Shown here piece by piece: positions 13,988-21,810 of a stretch of DNA of 40,977 nt. Below the pieces are notes generated by a model. It saw only the letters and a list, made by a program, of their open reading frames with translations. It was not told the DNA's origin and searched no databases. Origin of the DNA: an uncultured Collinsella sp. (GTDB lineage Bacteria; Actinomycetota; Coriobacteriia; Coriobacteriales; Coriobacteriaceae); contig CABUTO010000018.1 of the NCBI GenBank assembly GCA_902494535.1, positions 1 to 40,977 on the forward strand, read 5' to 3'. Within the stretch, counting starts at the first letter, position 1. Every line of letters begins with the position of its first letter. The translations under genes were made by a program, and so were the position numbers.

Positions 13988-15244
13988 ATGGCATTGCAAT
14001 TTACAGAGCGCGAGTTCATTCCCGTGCTGCTCGGTGGCGACATCAACGCCTATTCGGTGGCGCGCGCCTTCTACGAGGAGTACCAGGTCAAGAGTCTGGT
14101 CTTTGGCAAGTATCAGACGGGTCCCGCGTACCGCAGCCAGATTATCGACTACACGCCCAACGTGGATATCGACACCATGCCCGTGATGCTCAAAACCGTC
14201 AACGGCATTGCCCAAGCGCATGCCGACAAGACTATTGTCCTTGTGGGCTGTGGCGACAACTATGTCGCTCTCGTGGCTCAAGCCAAGGATGCTCATGAGC
14301 TGGCGGATAACATCGTCGCTCCCTACGCGCCCTACAGCATGCTCGAGCAGTGCCAGAAGAAGGAGATCTTCTACGAGCTGTGCGAGAAGCATGGCGTGCC
14401 CTATCCGCACACGTTTACCTTTACCAAGGCGATGCTCAATGCCCAGGGTGAGGCGCCTGCCGAAGCGCTCGACCAGATCGATTTTCCTTACCCGATGATT
14501 CTGAAGCCTTCTGACGGCATCATGTGGTGGCAGCATGAGTTCGAGGGCCAGAAGAAGGCCTATGAGATTGCCGACCGCGCCGAGCTGGAACAGGTCATTC
14601 GCGATTCGTATGCCAGCGGCTACACCGACGACCTGATCTTGCAGGATCGCGTGCCCGGCAACGACGAGTACATGCGCGTGCTCACCAGCTATTCCGACCG
14701 CAACGGCAAGGTGCGCATGATGTGCCTGGGCCATGTGCTGCTCGAGGAGCATCAGCCCCACGGTGTCGGCAACCATGCCTGTATCATTACCGAGCCCAAC
14801 GACGAGCTCATGGGCGGCGTGCGCAAGCTGCTCGAGGACCTTCACTTTGTGGGCTATTCCAACTTTGACGTTAAGTACGACGAGCGCGACGGCTCGTTTA
14901 AGTTCTTCGATTTCAACACGCGCCAGGGCCGCAGCAACTACTACGTTACCAACAGCGGCTTTAACGTTGCCAAGTATGTGGTGGACGAGTATGTGTTCAA
15001 CCGTCCGTTTGAGCCGGAGTTTGTGACGGCTCAGGACGAGGCCCTGTGGATGGTCGTCCCCATGGGCGTCGTCGACAAGTACGTCAAGGATCCCGAGCTG
15101 CGCGCTAAGGTGCATCGCCTGGACAAGGAAGGCAAGGGCGCCGACCCTTCGTTTATGAAGGGCGACTTTGTCTTTAACCGCTGGCTGCGCATGTGGCACA
15201 CCAAGCTGCGCCACTTTAAGCTGTTCAAGACGTATTACAAGTAG
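13988..15244 (+). CDS. ATP-grasp carboxylate-amine ligase, probable D-aspartate ligase
   Basis: The 418-residue protein has a pre-ATP-grasp N-terminal domain (FIPVLLGGDINAYSVARAFYEEYQV) and an ATP-grasp fold with FPYPMILKPSDGIMWW, DDLILQDRVPGNDEYMRV and the metal-binding DFNTRQGRSNYYVTNSG. It resembles enzymes such as enterococcal Asl-fm, which adds D-Asp to the side-chain amine of the third stem residue of peptidoglycan precursors. An aspartate racemase gene follows directly, which would provide D-Asp. D-Asp-containing (A4-type) peptidoglycan has been reported for Collinsella relatives. ATG 13988 has AGGAAG upstream. Exact substrate is inference. Confidence 0.75.
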   Translation: MALQFTEREFIPVLLGGDINAYSVARAFYEEYQVKSLVFGKYQTGPAYRSQIIDYTPNVDIDTMPVMLKTVNGIAQAHADKTIVLVGCGDNYVALVAQAKDAHELADNIVAPYAPYSMLEQCQKKEIFYELCEKHGVPYPHTFTFTKAMLNAQGEAPAEALDQIDFPYPMILKPSDGIMWWQHEFEGQKKAYEIADRAELEQVIRDSYASGYTDDLILQDRVPGNDEYMRVLTSYSDRNGKVRMMCLGHVLLEEHQPHGVGNHACIITEPNDELMGGVRKLLEDLHFVGYSNFDVKYDERDGSFKFFDFNTRQGRSNYYVTNSGFNVAKYVVDEYVFNRPFEPEFVTAQDEALWMVVPMGVVDKYVKDPELRAKVHRLDKEGKGADPSFMKGDFVFNRWLRMWHTKLRHFKLFKTYYK

Positions 15245-15253
15245 ATGAGCGCG

Positions 15254-15283
15254 GCGCCCGTCCGGTTTGCATCGGGCGGGCGC
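15254..15283 (+). terminator. GC-rich hairpin between ligase and racemase genes
   Basis: GCGCCCGTCC pairs with GGGCGGGCGC across a ten-base loop, 10 bases after the ligase stop. There is no T-run, so it may reduce rather than end transcription. A TATGAT box follows at 15287-15292. Confidence 0.45.
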
Positions 15284-15328
15284 GGGTATGATACGCGCAA
15301 TTGCGCAAGCGTCACCAAGGAGGCGGCG

Positions 15329-16075
15329 ATGGAAAAGCTGGGAGTTATCGGCGGCATGGGCGCCGAGGCCACGTCGTATTACTACGACCAGGTGGTGCGT
15401 CATACGGCTGCTGCCTGCGATCAGGAACATATCGACATGGTGGTGCTCTCCAAGTCGACCATGCCCGACCGCACGTTGGCCATTAAGACCGGCGAGCATG
15501 CCAAGCTGCTGGCGACCATGAAAGAGTGTGCCCAGGCACTCGAGTCGCTGGGCTGTGCACACATTGCCATTCCCTGCAACACGTCACACTACTTCTATGA
15601 CCAGATCCAGTCGTTTACGAAGGTGCCGATTATCCACATGCCGCGTGAGTCGGTGCGCTATGCTCTGGCCGGTGCGGTGATGGGGGAGTGCGAGTTCGAC
15701 CCCAACCTGAGTATGCCGGCCGAGCCGGTGCACAAGATTGGCATCATGGGCACCGACGGAACCGTGGGCGCGGGTGTCTACGGCCGCGAATGTAAGGCTG
15801 CGGGTGTTGAGGTCGTCTATCCCAGCGAGAAACGTCAGAACGATGTGATGTCCCTTATCTACGATGATGTGAAGGCCGGACGTGAGCCCGATATGGATAA
15901 GTTCGACCGCGTGATGTGGGAGTTCGCCCGTAGCGGCTGCGACCGCGTCATTCTGGCCTGCACCGAGCTCTCGGTGCTGCAAAAGTACCGAGAGATGCCC
16001 GAGATCACCCTCGACGCCATGGATGTCCTGGTGCGCGAATCCATCATCCGCAGCGGCGCCCCCTACCGCCTCTAG
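15329..16075 (+). CDS. Aspartate/glutamate racemase family protein, probable aspartate racemase
   Basis: The 248-residue enzyme begins MEKLGVIGGMGAEATSYYYD, the usual start of PLP-independent aspartate racemases. The two catalytic cysteines are Cys83 (IPCNTSHYF) and Cys211 (LACTELS). It interconverts L- and D-aspartate. The ATG at 15329 has an AAGGAGG site 6 bases upstream; the longer frame from 15245 covers an untranslated hairpin. The position directly after the D-aspartate-ligase-like ATP-grasp gene suggests supply of D-Asp for peptidoglycan cross-bridges. Confidence 0.88.
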   Translation: MEKLGVIGGMGAEATSYYYDQVVRHTAAACDQEHIDMVVLSKSTMPDRTLAIKTGEHAKLLATMKECAQALESLGCAHIAIPCNTSHYFYDQIQSFTKVPIIHMPRESVRYALAGAVMGECEFDPNLSMPAEPVHKIGIMGTDGTVGAGVYGRECKAAGVEVVYPSEKRQNDVMSLIYDDVKAGREPDMDKFDRVMWEFARSGCDRVILACTELSVLQKYREMPEITLDAMDVLVRESIIRSGAPYRL

Positions 16076-16081
16076 CTTCCG

Positions 16082-16102
16082 ACCTGTCAAAAAGGGACAG
16101 GT
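16082..16102. repeat. Short palindrome with GGGACAGGTT motif
   Basis: ACCTGTC (16082-16088) and GACAGGT (16096-16102) form a 7-bp dyad, followed by TAATTTTGGTAGGTTTT. The ACCTGTCCC word also occurs in the palindromes at 134 and 1359, suggesting one dispersed repeat family. Confidence 0.45.
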
Positions 16103-16134
16103 TAATTTTGGTAGGTTTTATCTGGTGAAACAGT

Positions 16135-16172
16135 AAAGGCCTCGGCTCGTTTGGTGCGAGCCGAGGCCTTTT
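16135..16172. terminator. Bidirectional terminator between racemase and ecfT
   Basis: AAAGGCCTCGGCTCG (16135-16149) pairs perfectly with CGAGCCGAGGCCTTT (16157-16171) around TTTGGTG. A- and T-rich ends allow use from both convergent genes. Confidence 0.9.
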
Positions 16173-16200
16173 GCGTTGGGCGGTTGCTGTCGGTGGTGAA

Positions 16201-16947
16201 CTAGAACAGGAAGCCGATGGCGATAAGGGCGATGCTGGTGATAAGTACGGCGATATCCAGGCCTTTGATGGGGTAGCGCTTATACGAGCTCGCGCGCGTG
16301 CGCAGGTAGAAGCCGCGCTGCTCGGCGGCAAGCGCGGTGGCATCGGTCTTGCCCACGCTCGAGATAAGTAGTGGCACGCACAGCGGCAGCATAAGCTTGA
16401 GTTTCTTGACGGGATTCTTAGTGTCGTATTCGACGCCGCGTGCAGTCTGTGCCTCCATGATGGCGTTCATTTCCTGGCCAAATACCGGCACAAAGCGCAG
16501 TGCCGTGGTAAAGGTGAAGGCATAGCGATATGGCACGTGCAGCACCTCGACGCAGGCGTTGGCGAGGTCGTTGAGCTTGGTCACCATAAGCATGAGGATG
16601 AGTGGCAGCGCCACGCCCAACAGGCGTAGGCAGGCCTTCGATCCGGTAATGAGGCCCGTGTCGGTGATAAAGCCCCACACCATGTTGCCGTCGCGCATAA
16701 AGGCCAGCTGAAGCACCAGCATGATGAGCGCGAGCGGAATCAGCAGCTTGAGCAGTGCGAGCAGACGGTCGGCGACGCCGGCGTAGGCGCCCAGTGCAAG
16801 GGTGAGCGCCAAAAAGCCCAACAGCGCCACGTAGGTGTCGGACAGGAAGATGCCGATGATGATGGCGGCGGCAAGGCCCAGTTTGACGACCGGGTTCAAG
16901 CGGTGCAGCAGTGTATCGCCCGGCATATAGTCGATGACGTTAACCAC
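16201..16947 (-). CDS. ecfT: ECF transporter transmembrane component (EcfT)
   Basis: The 248-residue membrane protein has five to six hydrophobic segments and the two cytoplasmic coupling motifs of EcfT: AQTARGVEYD (A-x-x-A-R-G) near residue 170 and AAEQRGFYLR near 212. These helices transmit ATPase movement to the S component. The start is GTG 16947, which overlaps the end of the ATPase gene by 8 bases, implying coupled translation. As third gene of an S-A-T operon it serves a dedicated transporter, apparently for tryptophan. Confidence 0.92.
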   Translation of the reverse strand: MVNVIDYMPGDTLLHRLNPVVKLGLAAAIIIGIFLSDTYVALLGFLALTLALGAYAGVADRLLALLKLLIPLALIMLVLQLAFMRDGNMVWGFITDTGLITGSKACLRLLGVALPLILMLMVTKLNDLANACVEVLHVPYRYAFTFTTALRFVPVFGQEMNAIMEAQTARGVEYDTKNPVKKLKLMLPLCVPLLISSVGKTDATALAAEQRGFYLRTRASSYKRYPIKGLDIAVLITSIALIAIGFLF

Positions 16948-18691
16948 GGTGGACCATCCCCTCGGTAATGCGAACGATATCAGTGACCTCGCTCACCTGT
17001 GCAAAGGCGGGAGAGACGGAGGATGCCAGACGACGAGAAAGCTCTATGACCTGGGGCGGCTCAACGTAGGCGCGCTGCATGAGCTCGATGTCCGAGAACA
17101 GCTCGTGCGTGCGGCCGCGCTCGAGGATGCGGCCGTCGGCCATTACCACAATGCGCTCGGCAAAGTCGGAGACGACTTCCATGTCGTGGCAGACCATGAT
17201 TACAGCGCAGCCGCGCTCGGCCATGGTGCGCACCGTTTCCATCACGGTCATGCACTCGCGGTAGTCAAGGCCGCTCGTGGGCTCGTCGAGCACCACGATT
17301 TTGGGCTCTACGACCACGACGGAGGCGAGTGCCACCATCTGGCGCTGACCGCGCGAGAGCGAGAAGGGCGCCTCGTCGGCCGGCAAGCCAAAGCGGTCGA
17401 TGACGAGCTGGGCGCGACGCAGCGCCTCGGCGCGGTCGATGCCGGCAAGCTCCAGGCCAAAGGCGACCTCGTCGAGCACGGTGTCCTTGCAGATCTGGCG
17501 GTCGGGGTTTTGGAAGAGGGTTGCGACTTCGCGGGCGATGCGGCTCGTGGGAACGGCTGCGGTATCCAGTCCCGTGACGCGCACGCTGCCCGAGGCGGGC
17601 TTAAGCAGGCCTGTGAGCAGCTTGGTGAGCGTGGTCTTGCCGGCGCCGTTTTGACCGACGATGCCCACGAGCTCGCCGGGATAGAGGGTCAGGTTGAGGT
17701 CGTGGACGGCGGCGCCGCCATTGAGATAGGCAAACTCAACGTGATCGAAGGTGAGCACGGGCTCGGCGTCCTTGGCGCGCGGGCGCAACGACGGTGCGTG
17801 CGGTGAGCCGGCGGGTGCCTGAGTGTCGCTGCTTGCGTGTGCGGGGTCGACGATGCCCGTAATCAGGCGCTCAGCCTCATCAACATCCAAACAGGGAGTG
17901 CCGCTGGCCAGGCCATCGGCCTCGAGGCTGTTGAAAATGCGCGTGACACGCGGGCAATCGACGCCGATGGCGCGGAGCTCATCGGTGTGCGCGAAGACCT
18001 CATGCGGCTCGCCCTGTAGCGCGATTTCGCCATGATTGAGCACCAGCACGCGGTTACAGTACTCCGAAAGCAGGGCGACTTTTTGCTCAACGACGACGAT
18101 GGTGATGCCGAGTGCGCGGTTGGCCTCGCGTAGGGTCTCGAAGACCAGCGTGGAGCTGGCGGGGTCGAGCGCCGCGGTGGGTTCGTCGAGCACGAGCACA
18201 CGCGGACGCATAGCGAGGATGGCGGCGATGGCAACCTTTTGCTTTTGGCCGCCCGAAAGCGTGGCGATCTTGCGGTCGCGCAGGTCGCTGATACCGACGG
18301 TCTCGAGCGTCTCGCTCACACGTTGCTCGATCTGGTCGTGCGGAACGCCAAAGTTCTCCAGGCCAAAAAGCATCTCGTCCTCGACGACCGAGGCGACCAT
18401 TTGCGTGTCGATGTCCTGCAACACGCTGCCGACGATCTGCGATACATCGGTGAGCGAAACTTCACAGGTGTCGTTGCCGTCGACAGTGACGGAGCCAAAG
18501 AACGTGCCAGTGTAATGGTGGGGTACGGCTCCCGACAGGCAGGCGGCAAGTGTGGACTTGCCGGCGCCCGAAGGCCCGATAATGCCGATAAAATCTCCCC
18601 TGTTCACGCCGAGCGAGATATGCTTAAGCGCCTGCTCGGTCTGCGTGCCATAGGAGAACGAGACATCGTCGACGTTGATGATCGTTTCCAT
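16940..18691 (-). CDS. ecfA: ECF transporter ATPase with two fused ABC domains (EcfA-EcfA')
   Basis: The 583-residue protein contains two complete ABC domains. The first has Walker A GPSGAGKST (residues 39-47), signature LSGGQKQKVA and Walker B VLVLDEPTAALDP. The second has GQNGAGKTT, the slightly divergent signature LSRGQRQMVA and IVVLDEPTSGLD. A linker of about 60 residues with AHASSDTQAPAGSPHAP joins them. Such fusions replace the separate EcfA1 and EcfA2. Q-loop and His-switch residues are present in both (EQKVA region; VCHDME). ATG 18691 has AAAGG 5 bases upstream. It powers the S component encoded by the preceding gene. Confidence 0.93.
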   Translation of the reverse strand: METIINVDDVSFSYGTQTEQALKHISLGVNRGDFIGIIGPSGAGKSTLAACLSGAVPHHYTGTFFGSVTVDGNDTCEVSLTDVSQIVGSVLQDIDTQMVASVVEDEMLFGLENFGVPHDQIEQRVSETLETVGISDLRDRKIATLSGGQKQKVAIAAILAMRPRVLVLDEPTAALDPASSTLVFETLREANRALGITIVVVEQKVALLSEYCNRVLVLNHGEIALQGEPHEVFAHTDELRAIGVDCPRVTRIFNSLEADGLASGTPCLDVDEAERLITGIVDPAHASSDTQAPAGSPHAPSLRPRAKDAEPVLTFDHVEFAYLNGGAAVHDLNLTLYPGELVGIVGQNGAGKTTLTKLLTGLLKPASGSVRVTGLDTAAVPTSRIAREVATLFQNPDRQICKDTVLDEVAFGLELAGIDRAEALRRAQLVIDRFGLPADEAPFSLSRGQRQMVALASVVVVEPKIVVLDEPTSGLDYRECMTVMETVRTMAERGCAVIMVCHDMEVVSDFAERIVVMADGRILERGRTHELFSDIELMQRAYVEPPQVIELSRRLASSVSPAFAQVSEVTDIVRITEGMVHRG

Positions 18692-18711
18692 GGATACCTT
18701 TCATAGTCATC

Positions 18712-18751
18712 GGGGACGTTCTTACATGACTAGTCGTTTAAGAACGTCCCC
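18712..18751. repeat. 13-bp inverted repeat between ecfS and ecfA
   Basis: GGGGACGTTCTTA (18712-18724) and TAAGAACGTCCCC (18739-18751) are perfectly complementary, around CATGACTAGTCGTT, which contains the palindrome GACTAGTC. It lies inside an operon, 20 bases before the ecfA start, and GGGACAGTCTTTACCGATGG follows it. It could fold in the mRNA and tune ecfA expression relative to ecfS. Confidence 0.65.
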
Positions 18752-18797
18752 AAAAGCTAGCCGTTTGGGACAGTCTTTACCGATGGGGCACTGTGGG

Positions 18798-19370
18798 TTA
18801 GTTGAGCTTCAGGGCCTTCTGGATGGGCAGATAGAGGGCGCCGACCAGAATGGCGTTAAAGACGGCGGTCATGGCGACGACGGGCAGCATGGCGGCGGCG
18901 AGCTCGCCGACCACGCCGAGCATGGCCATCTTGATGATCATGAAGATGACGCCGGAGACAAAGGTGGTCAGGAAGGTTGCGACAATGGCGATGGCGGGCT
19001 TGACCTGACCGTTCTTGCCAGCGGCGTTGACGATGCCGGCCATGAGCATGGCGGCGATGCCCTCGGCGGCAAAATCGACGAACGGCGAAGTGGTGGTGAT
19101 CTGGATCACGGCAGCCGAGATGAGGCCAATAACGAGCGCCTGGCCGATGTTGGGGCGAACGACCAGGATGGTGAGGCAGAAGGCCGAGATGATGAACTCG
19201 GGGCTGATCATGCCGCCCGAGATGCCCGAGATGGCCTTGCCGACGGTGAAGTTGAGGATGAAGCCGGCGGCGAGCAGGATGGCAAGCAGGACGAGGGCGC
19301 GGACATCGAGTTTGCCGCGGTCGGCGGTCTGGACGGTGCGGGGCTGGGTGGCGGCGGTGTTCTGAGACAT
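18798..19370 (-). CDS. ECF transporter substrate-binding component, probably for tryptophan
   Basis: This 190-residue integral membrane protein has about six hydrophobic segments after a short polar N-terminus, the size and shape of ECF S components (ALVLLAILLAAGFILNFTVGK, ISPEFIISAFCLTILVVRPNIG). ATG 19370 with AAAGGA is preferred to the longer frame from 19400. The following genes encode its ATPase and T component. The substrate is inferred from the upstream leader peptide with three Trp codons and an attenuator, which would respond to charged tRNA-Trp. The sequence alone does not name the substrate. It may be distinct from the TrpP family of Firmicutes. Confidence 0.8.
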   Translation of the reverse strand: MSQNTAATQPRTVQTADRGKLDVRALVLLAILLAAGFILNFTVGKAISGISGGMISPEFIISAFCLTILVVRPNIGQALVIGLISAAVIQITTTSPFVDFAAEGIAAMLMAGIVNAAGKNGQVKPAIAIVATFLTTFVSGVIFMIIKMAMLGVVGELAAAMLPVVAMTAVFNAILVGALYLPIQKALKLN

Positions 19371-19415
19371 GGTGAAAATCCTTTCGGAAGGGGAGTGCAA
19401 GAGAAAAGCGGAGGC

Positions 19416-19545
19416 GCGTGATGCGAATGCGATCGGGCTCGAGATAGAAAAAGGCCCCCGGTCGAAACCGGAGGCCTTCCAATCACCTAGAGCGCAAAAA
19501 CAGGCGTGAGGGACTCACTGTCGACCGATCGTATTCGCATCACGC
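19416..19545 (-). promoter_or_regulatory. Long-range 21-nt inverted repeat enclosing the attenuator
   Basis: The 21 bases at 19416-19436 are complementary at 20 positions to 19525-19545, which directly follow the Trp codons of the leader peptide. The terminator lies between the arms. The leader arm can instead pair through GGCGTGA (19540-19546) with TCACGCC (19503-19509). A ribosome stalled at the Trp codons would decide which helix forms. Confidence 0.55.
19448..19478 (-). terminator. Attenuator terminator of the trp-type leader
   Basis: On the minus strand, AAGGCCTCCGG pairs with CCGGGGGCCTT across TTTCGA and is followed by TTTTT. It stands between the leader peptide and the S-component gene, as expected for transcription attenuation. 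Confidence 0.88.
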
Positions 19546-19583
19546 CACCACCAGTTGTTGAGAGACTTCATCGTGTTCTTCAT
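19515..19583 (-). CDS. Tryptophan leader peptide (22 residues, three consecutive Trp)
   Basis: A short frame starts at ATG 19583 behind a strong GAAAGGAG site and ends with TGA at 19515-19517. It encodes MKNTMKSLNN, then WWW, then RDANTIGRQ. The TGG codons are at 19545-19553. A terminator follows 37 bases after the stop, then the ECF genes. This is the layout of a trp-type attenuation leader: low charged tRNA-Trp stalls the ribosome on the WWW run and prevents the terminator. It is too short for usual gene calls. Confidence 0.9.
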   Translation of the reverse strand: MKNTMKSLNNWWWRDANTIGRQ

Positions 19584-19668
19584 GTTGGTGGCTCCTTTCG
19601 TGATGCCGTGGCGCGGTCGCACCTAGTTGCTGTTGCGCTGCACTATAGCACAGCAAAGTGTGTGCGGG

Positions 19669-19707
19669 GAAATCTTTTTTGAAAAGATTTCAGGCGGGTT
19701 TCCCGCC
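19669..19707. repeat. Two adjacent perfect hairpins
   Basis: GAAATCTTTT-TTG-AAAAGATTTC (19669-19691) has a 10-bp stem, and GGCGGG-TTT-CCCGCC (19693-19707) has a 6-bp stem. They lie between the C69 peptidase terminator and the promoter of the trp leader; a TATAGT box for the latter is at about 19643-19648 on the minus strand. Confidence 0.6.
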
Positions 19708-19725
19708 GGTCAAAAGAGCGGGCTA

Positions 19726-19759
19726 AGCGGGCGAGGCTGCCATTGCTGCCTTGCCCGCT
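19726..19759 (-). terminator. Terminator of the C69 dipeptidase gene
   Basis: On the minus strand, AGCGGGCAAGG pairs with CCTCGCCCGCT around a 12-base loop. TTAGCCCGCTCTTTT follows. It starts 11 bases after the stop codon. Confidence 0.75.
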
Positions 19760-19770
19760 CAGCTAAGACG

Positions 19771-21747
19771 TTACTCCTTATTGCGACGGTAGAGGAAGTA
19801 ACCGCCCGCGGAGATGACGGCAACGCCAGCGATGGCGAATGCAGCCACCACGCGGCCATCAAAACGATCGCCAGTGGTGGGCAGGCCGCCCTTGGTGTTC
19901 GTCTTGTTGGTGGTTACCGTGGTCGTGGTGTCCGACTTTCCAGGCTTCTCGGGCTTGGTGGTGGGCTGCTCGGGCTTAGCGGGCTGCTCGGGGGTACCGG
20001 GCTGCTCAGGAGTACCAGGCTGCTCGGGAGTGCCAGGCTGATCCGGGGTTACCGGGTCGGTGGCAAGAGCGTCTTTGGCGTAGGTGATGGACACCTTGAG
20101 GCCGTTGGTCTCGGTGTCCAGGTCGCTCGGGGTGAAGGGCTGGTCGAAGTTTTCGGCCTTCTGATAGGCGCGCATCTCCTGGAGCAGTGCCTTGCACTTC
20201 TTGTAGGTGTTCTCGGTAGCAGCCTTGCCGGCCTTGTTGGCCAGGGCAGTGCGGCCCTCGGTGGTCGTCTTGGCCAGCATGGCGGTGTCGACTTCCTTGT
20301 TCTGCTCGATGAGCTCGTTCTGGAGCGCATCGAGGTAGGTGCGGACGCTGGTGGCGAATTGTGCGCGGTTCGCGAAGCAAAGCGAGTTGATGTCCATCAG
20401 GACGTAGTTAATGGAGTTCTCGGGCTCCTCGTTGTTCACGATGTCCGTCTCGCTGCAGTGACCATAATCAACGGTCTGGTCGCTGAAGTAGGGGCTGACT
20501 TCGGTCATCAGAGCGGAGTATAGCGGGATAGCGACGGAGAACTCGGCGCAGGAGAGCATCTCCCACTGGATGGTTGCAACCTCGGGGTCATAGCCCTTTC
20601 GAATCTGGAAGAGGTTGGCCTCGGCGTTGCGGTCGGAACCGATGCTGCTGACACCGTCAGTATTGGCATTAAGGCCGGGGACTTTTTCACCGCGGTTGCC
20701 GAAGGCGCGAATCAGCTCAAACGTGTTCCAGTCGGACTTGCTGGGCTGGAAGAACAGCGGCTGCATCTCATGAACCATAGCACCGAGCGTGACGTCATTC
20801 TTGTCCTTGTCCTTGACGATCTCGTAGTCGGTGCCCTCGGTCAGCGGAGCCATAAAGTAGTCGCGGCCCTGGATATAACGCGCCCAAGAGCCCATGCCCG
20901 TATTGTTGATAGATGCACCGTAGGTCTGGGCAACATCGAACTGTCCGTCTTCAAAGTACTTGGCGAAGCCCTTCTCTTCGGGCATAGTCTTGATCCCCTC
21001 AGAGTGGAGGCAGTTCTCAGGATCGTCAAGATTGACCTGGAAATTGAGGTTACTAATGTTGGGGTTGACCGAAGCGACGTCGTCGGTCAGCTTCATAGCG
21101 ATCCACTGGTGGCCGGAAAGCGCGGCGAACAGCCAAGTCTCGGTGTTGTCGGCGATGACAATCTGGTCGTTGGAGCAGACGCCCTGCTCGTCAATCAGAC
21201 TGCCGATAAGCTCGACGCCCTCGCGGGCCGTTGCGCTCTCGCCCAAGATGACGCCCGCGTAGCTGTACTCGCCGATGCCGGTATTTTTGACCTCGGGATT
21301 TGCTTTGTGGGCATGCTTGGTCGTGGGATCCGCTGCCTTGGCATCGTCGTTGTAGGAGGTGCTCAGTGTTGCGGAGCAGGAGACGCCCTTCTCATTGATG
21401 CCGGCCTCGGAGTAGGCATCCCAGCGTCCGTTCCACTCAGCAGGATGGTCACGCACGTAGCTGTAACGATACGTAGTCTTGGTCGAGGTGTAGGAGAATC
21501 CGGACTCGTCCGAGCTGTAGGTATGACCAGGGCCATAAGAGGGCTCGATGCCATAGTGTTTGAGGTAACGAGTGCCAATGTCCTCGGTGCGGCCATAGTA
21601 CGTGTTACCGTCGGCCGTAAGGTTCTTGCCCATGTACATCTGCGTGCAGGCGAGCGCAGACGTCGGCATGGACATGATGGTTGCAGCTCCAAAGGCGAGG
21701 CCTATGCCTAGCTTCTTGAGCGCGTTGACGGGGTGAGTTTTCCTCAT
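19771..21747 (-). CDS. Cell-wall-anchored C69-family dipeptidase
   Basis: The 658-residue precursor has a signal peptide (residues 1-33) ending ALA before Cys34, which becomes the N-terminal nucleophile of the C69 (U34) Ntn-hydrolase fold: CTQMYMGKNLTADGNTYYGRTED. Supporting blocks are GINEKGVSCSATLS and GVELIGSLIDEQGV. After the catalytic domain come a helical region, three PGTPEQ units and a Thr/Lys-rich stalk, then LPTTG, a membrane segment and RRNKE, a sortase signal. It should hydrolyse dipeptides at the cell surface. ATG 21747 has GGGAGGG upstream. It is monocistronic. Confidence 0.92.
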   Translation of the reverse strand: MRKTHPVNALKKLGIGLAFGAATIMSMPTSALACTQMYMGKNLTADGNTYYGRTEDIGTRYLKHYGIEPSYGPGHTYSSDESGFSYTSTKTTYRYSYVRDHPAEWNGRWDAYSEAGINEKGVSCSATLSTSYNDDAKAADPTTKHAHKANPEVKNTGIGEYSYAGVILGESATAREGVELIGSLIDEQGVCSNDQIVIADNTETWLFAALSGHQWIAMKLTDDVASVNPNISNLNFQVNLDDPENCLHSEGIKTMPEEKGFAKYFEDGQFDVAQTYGASINNTGMGSWARYIQGRDYFMAPLTEGTDYEIVKDKDKNDVTLGAMVHEMQPLFFQPSKSDWNTFELIRAFGNRGEKVPGLNANTDGVSSIGSDRNAEANLFQIRKGYDPEVATIQWEMLSCAEFSVAIPLYSALMTEVSPYFSDQTVDYGHCSETDIVNNEEPENSINYVLMDINSLCFANRAQFATSVRTYLDALQNELIEQNKEVDTAMLAKTTTEGRTALANKAGKAATENTYKKCKALLQEMRAYQKAENFDQPFTPSDLDTETNGLKVSITYAKDALATDPVTPDQPGTPEQPGTPEQPGTPEQPAKPEQPTTKPEKPGKSDTTTTVTTNKTNTKGGLPTTGDRFDGRVVAAFAIAGVAVISAGGYFLYRRNKE

Positions 21748-21766
21748 TTTCCCTCCCAGCGTGCGA

Positions 21767-21790
21767 AAGCCCTCTGTCGCCAGAGGGCTT
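21767..21790 (-). promoter_or_regulatory. Perfect 10-bp hairpin in the C69 leader
   Basis: AAGCCCTCTG (21767-21776) and CAGAGGGCTT (21781-21790) flank a four-base loop. On the minus strand the stem is followed by TCGCACGCTGGGAGGG and the start codon. It could stabilise the mRNA or act as a weak attenuator. Confidence 0.6.
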
Positions 21791-21810
21791 CAGCCAATAA
21801 AGACACCCCA

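Noticed and set aside
13970..15562. Long open frame of 530 codons on the strand opposite the ATP-grasp and racemase genes
   Set aside because: It mirrors the third-codon-position GC bias of two well supported genes, has no ribosome site and shows no family motif.
19771..20050. PGTPEQ repeats as a CRISPR-like or minisatellite array
   Set aside because: They encode the Pro-rich stalk of the sortase-anchored C69 protein and number only three, with no spacers.
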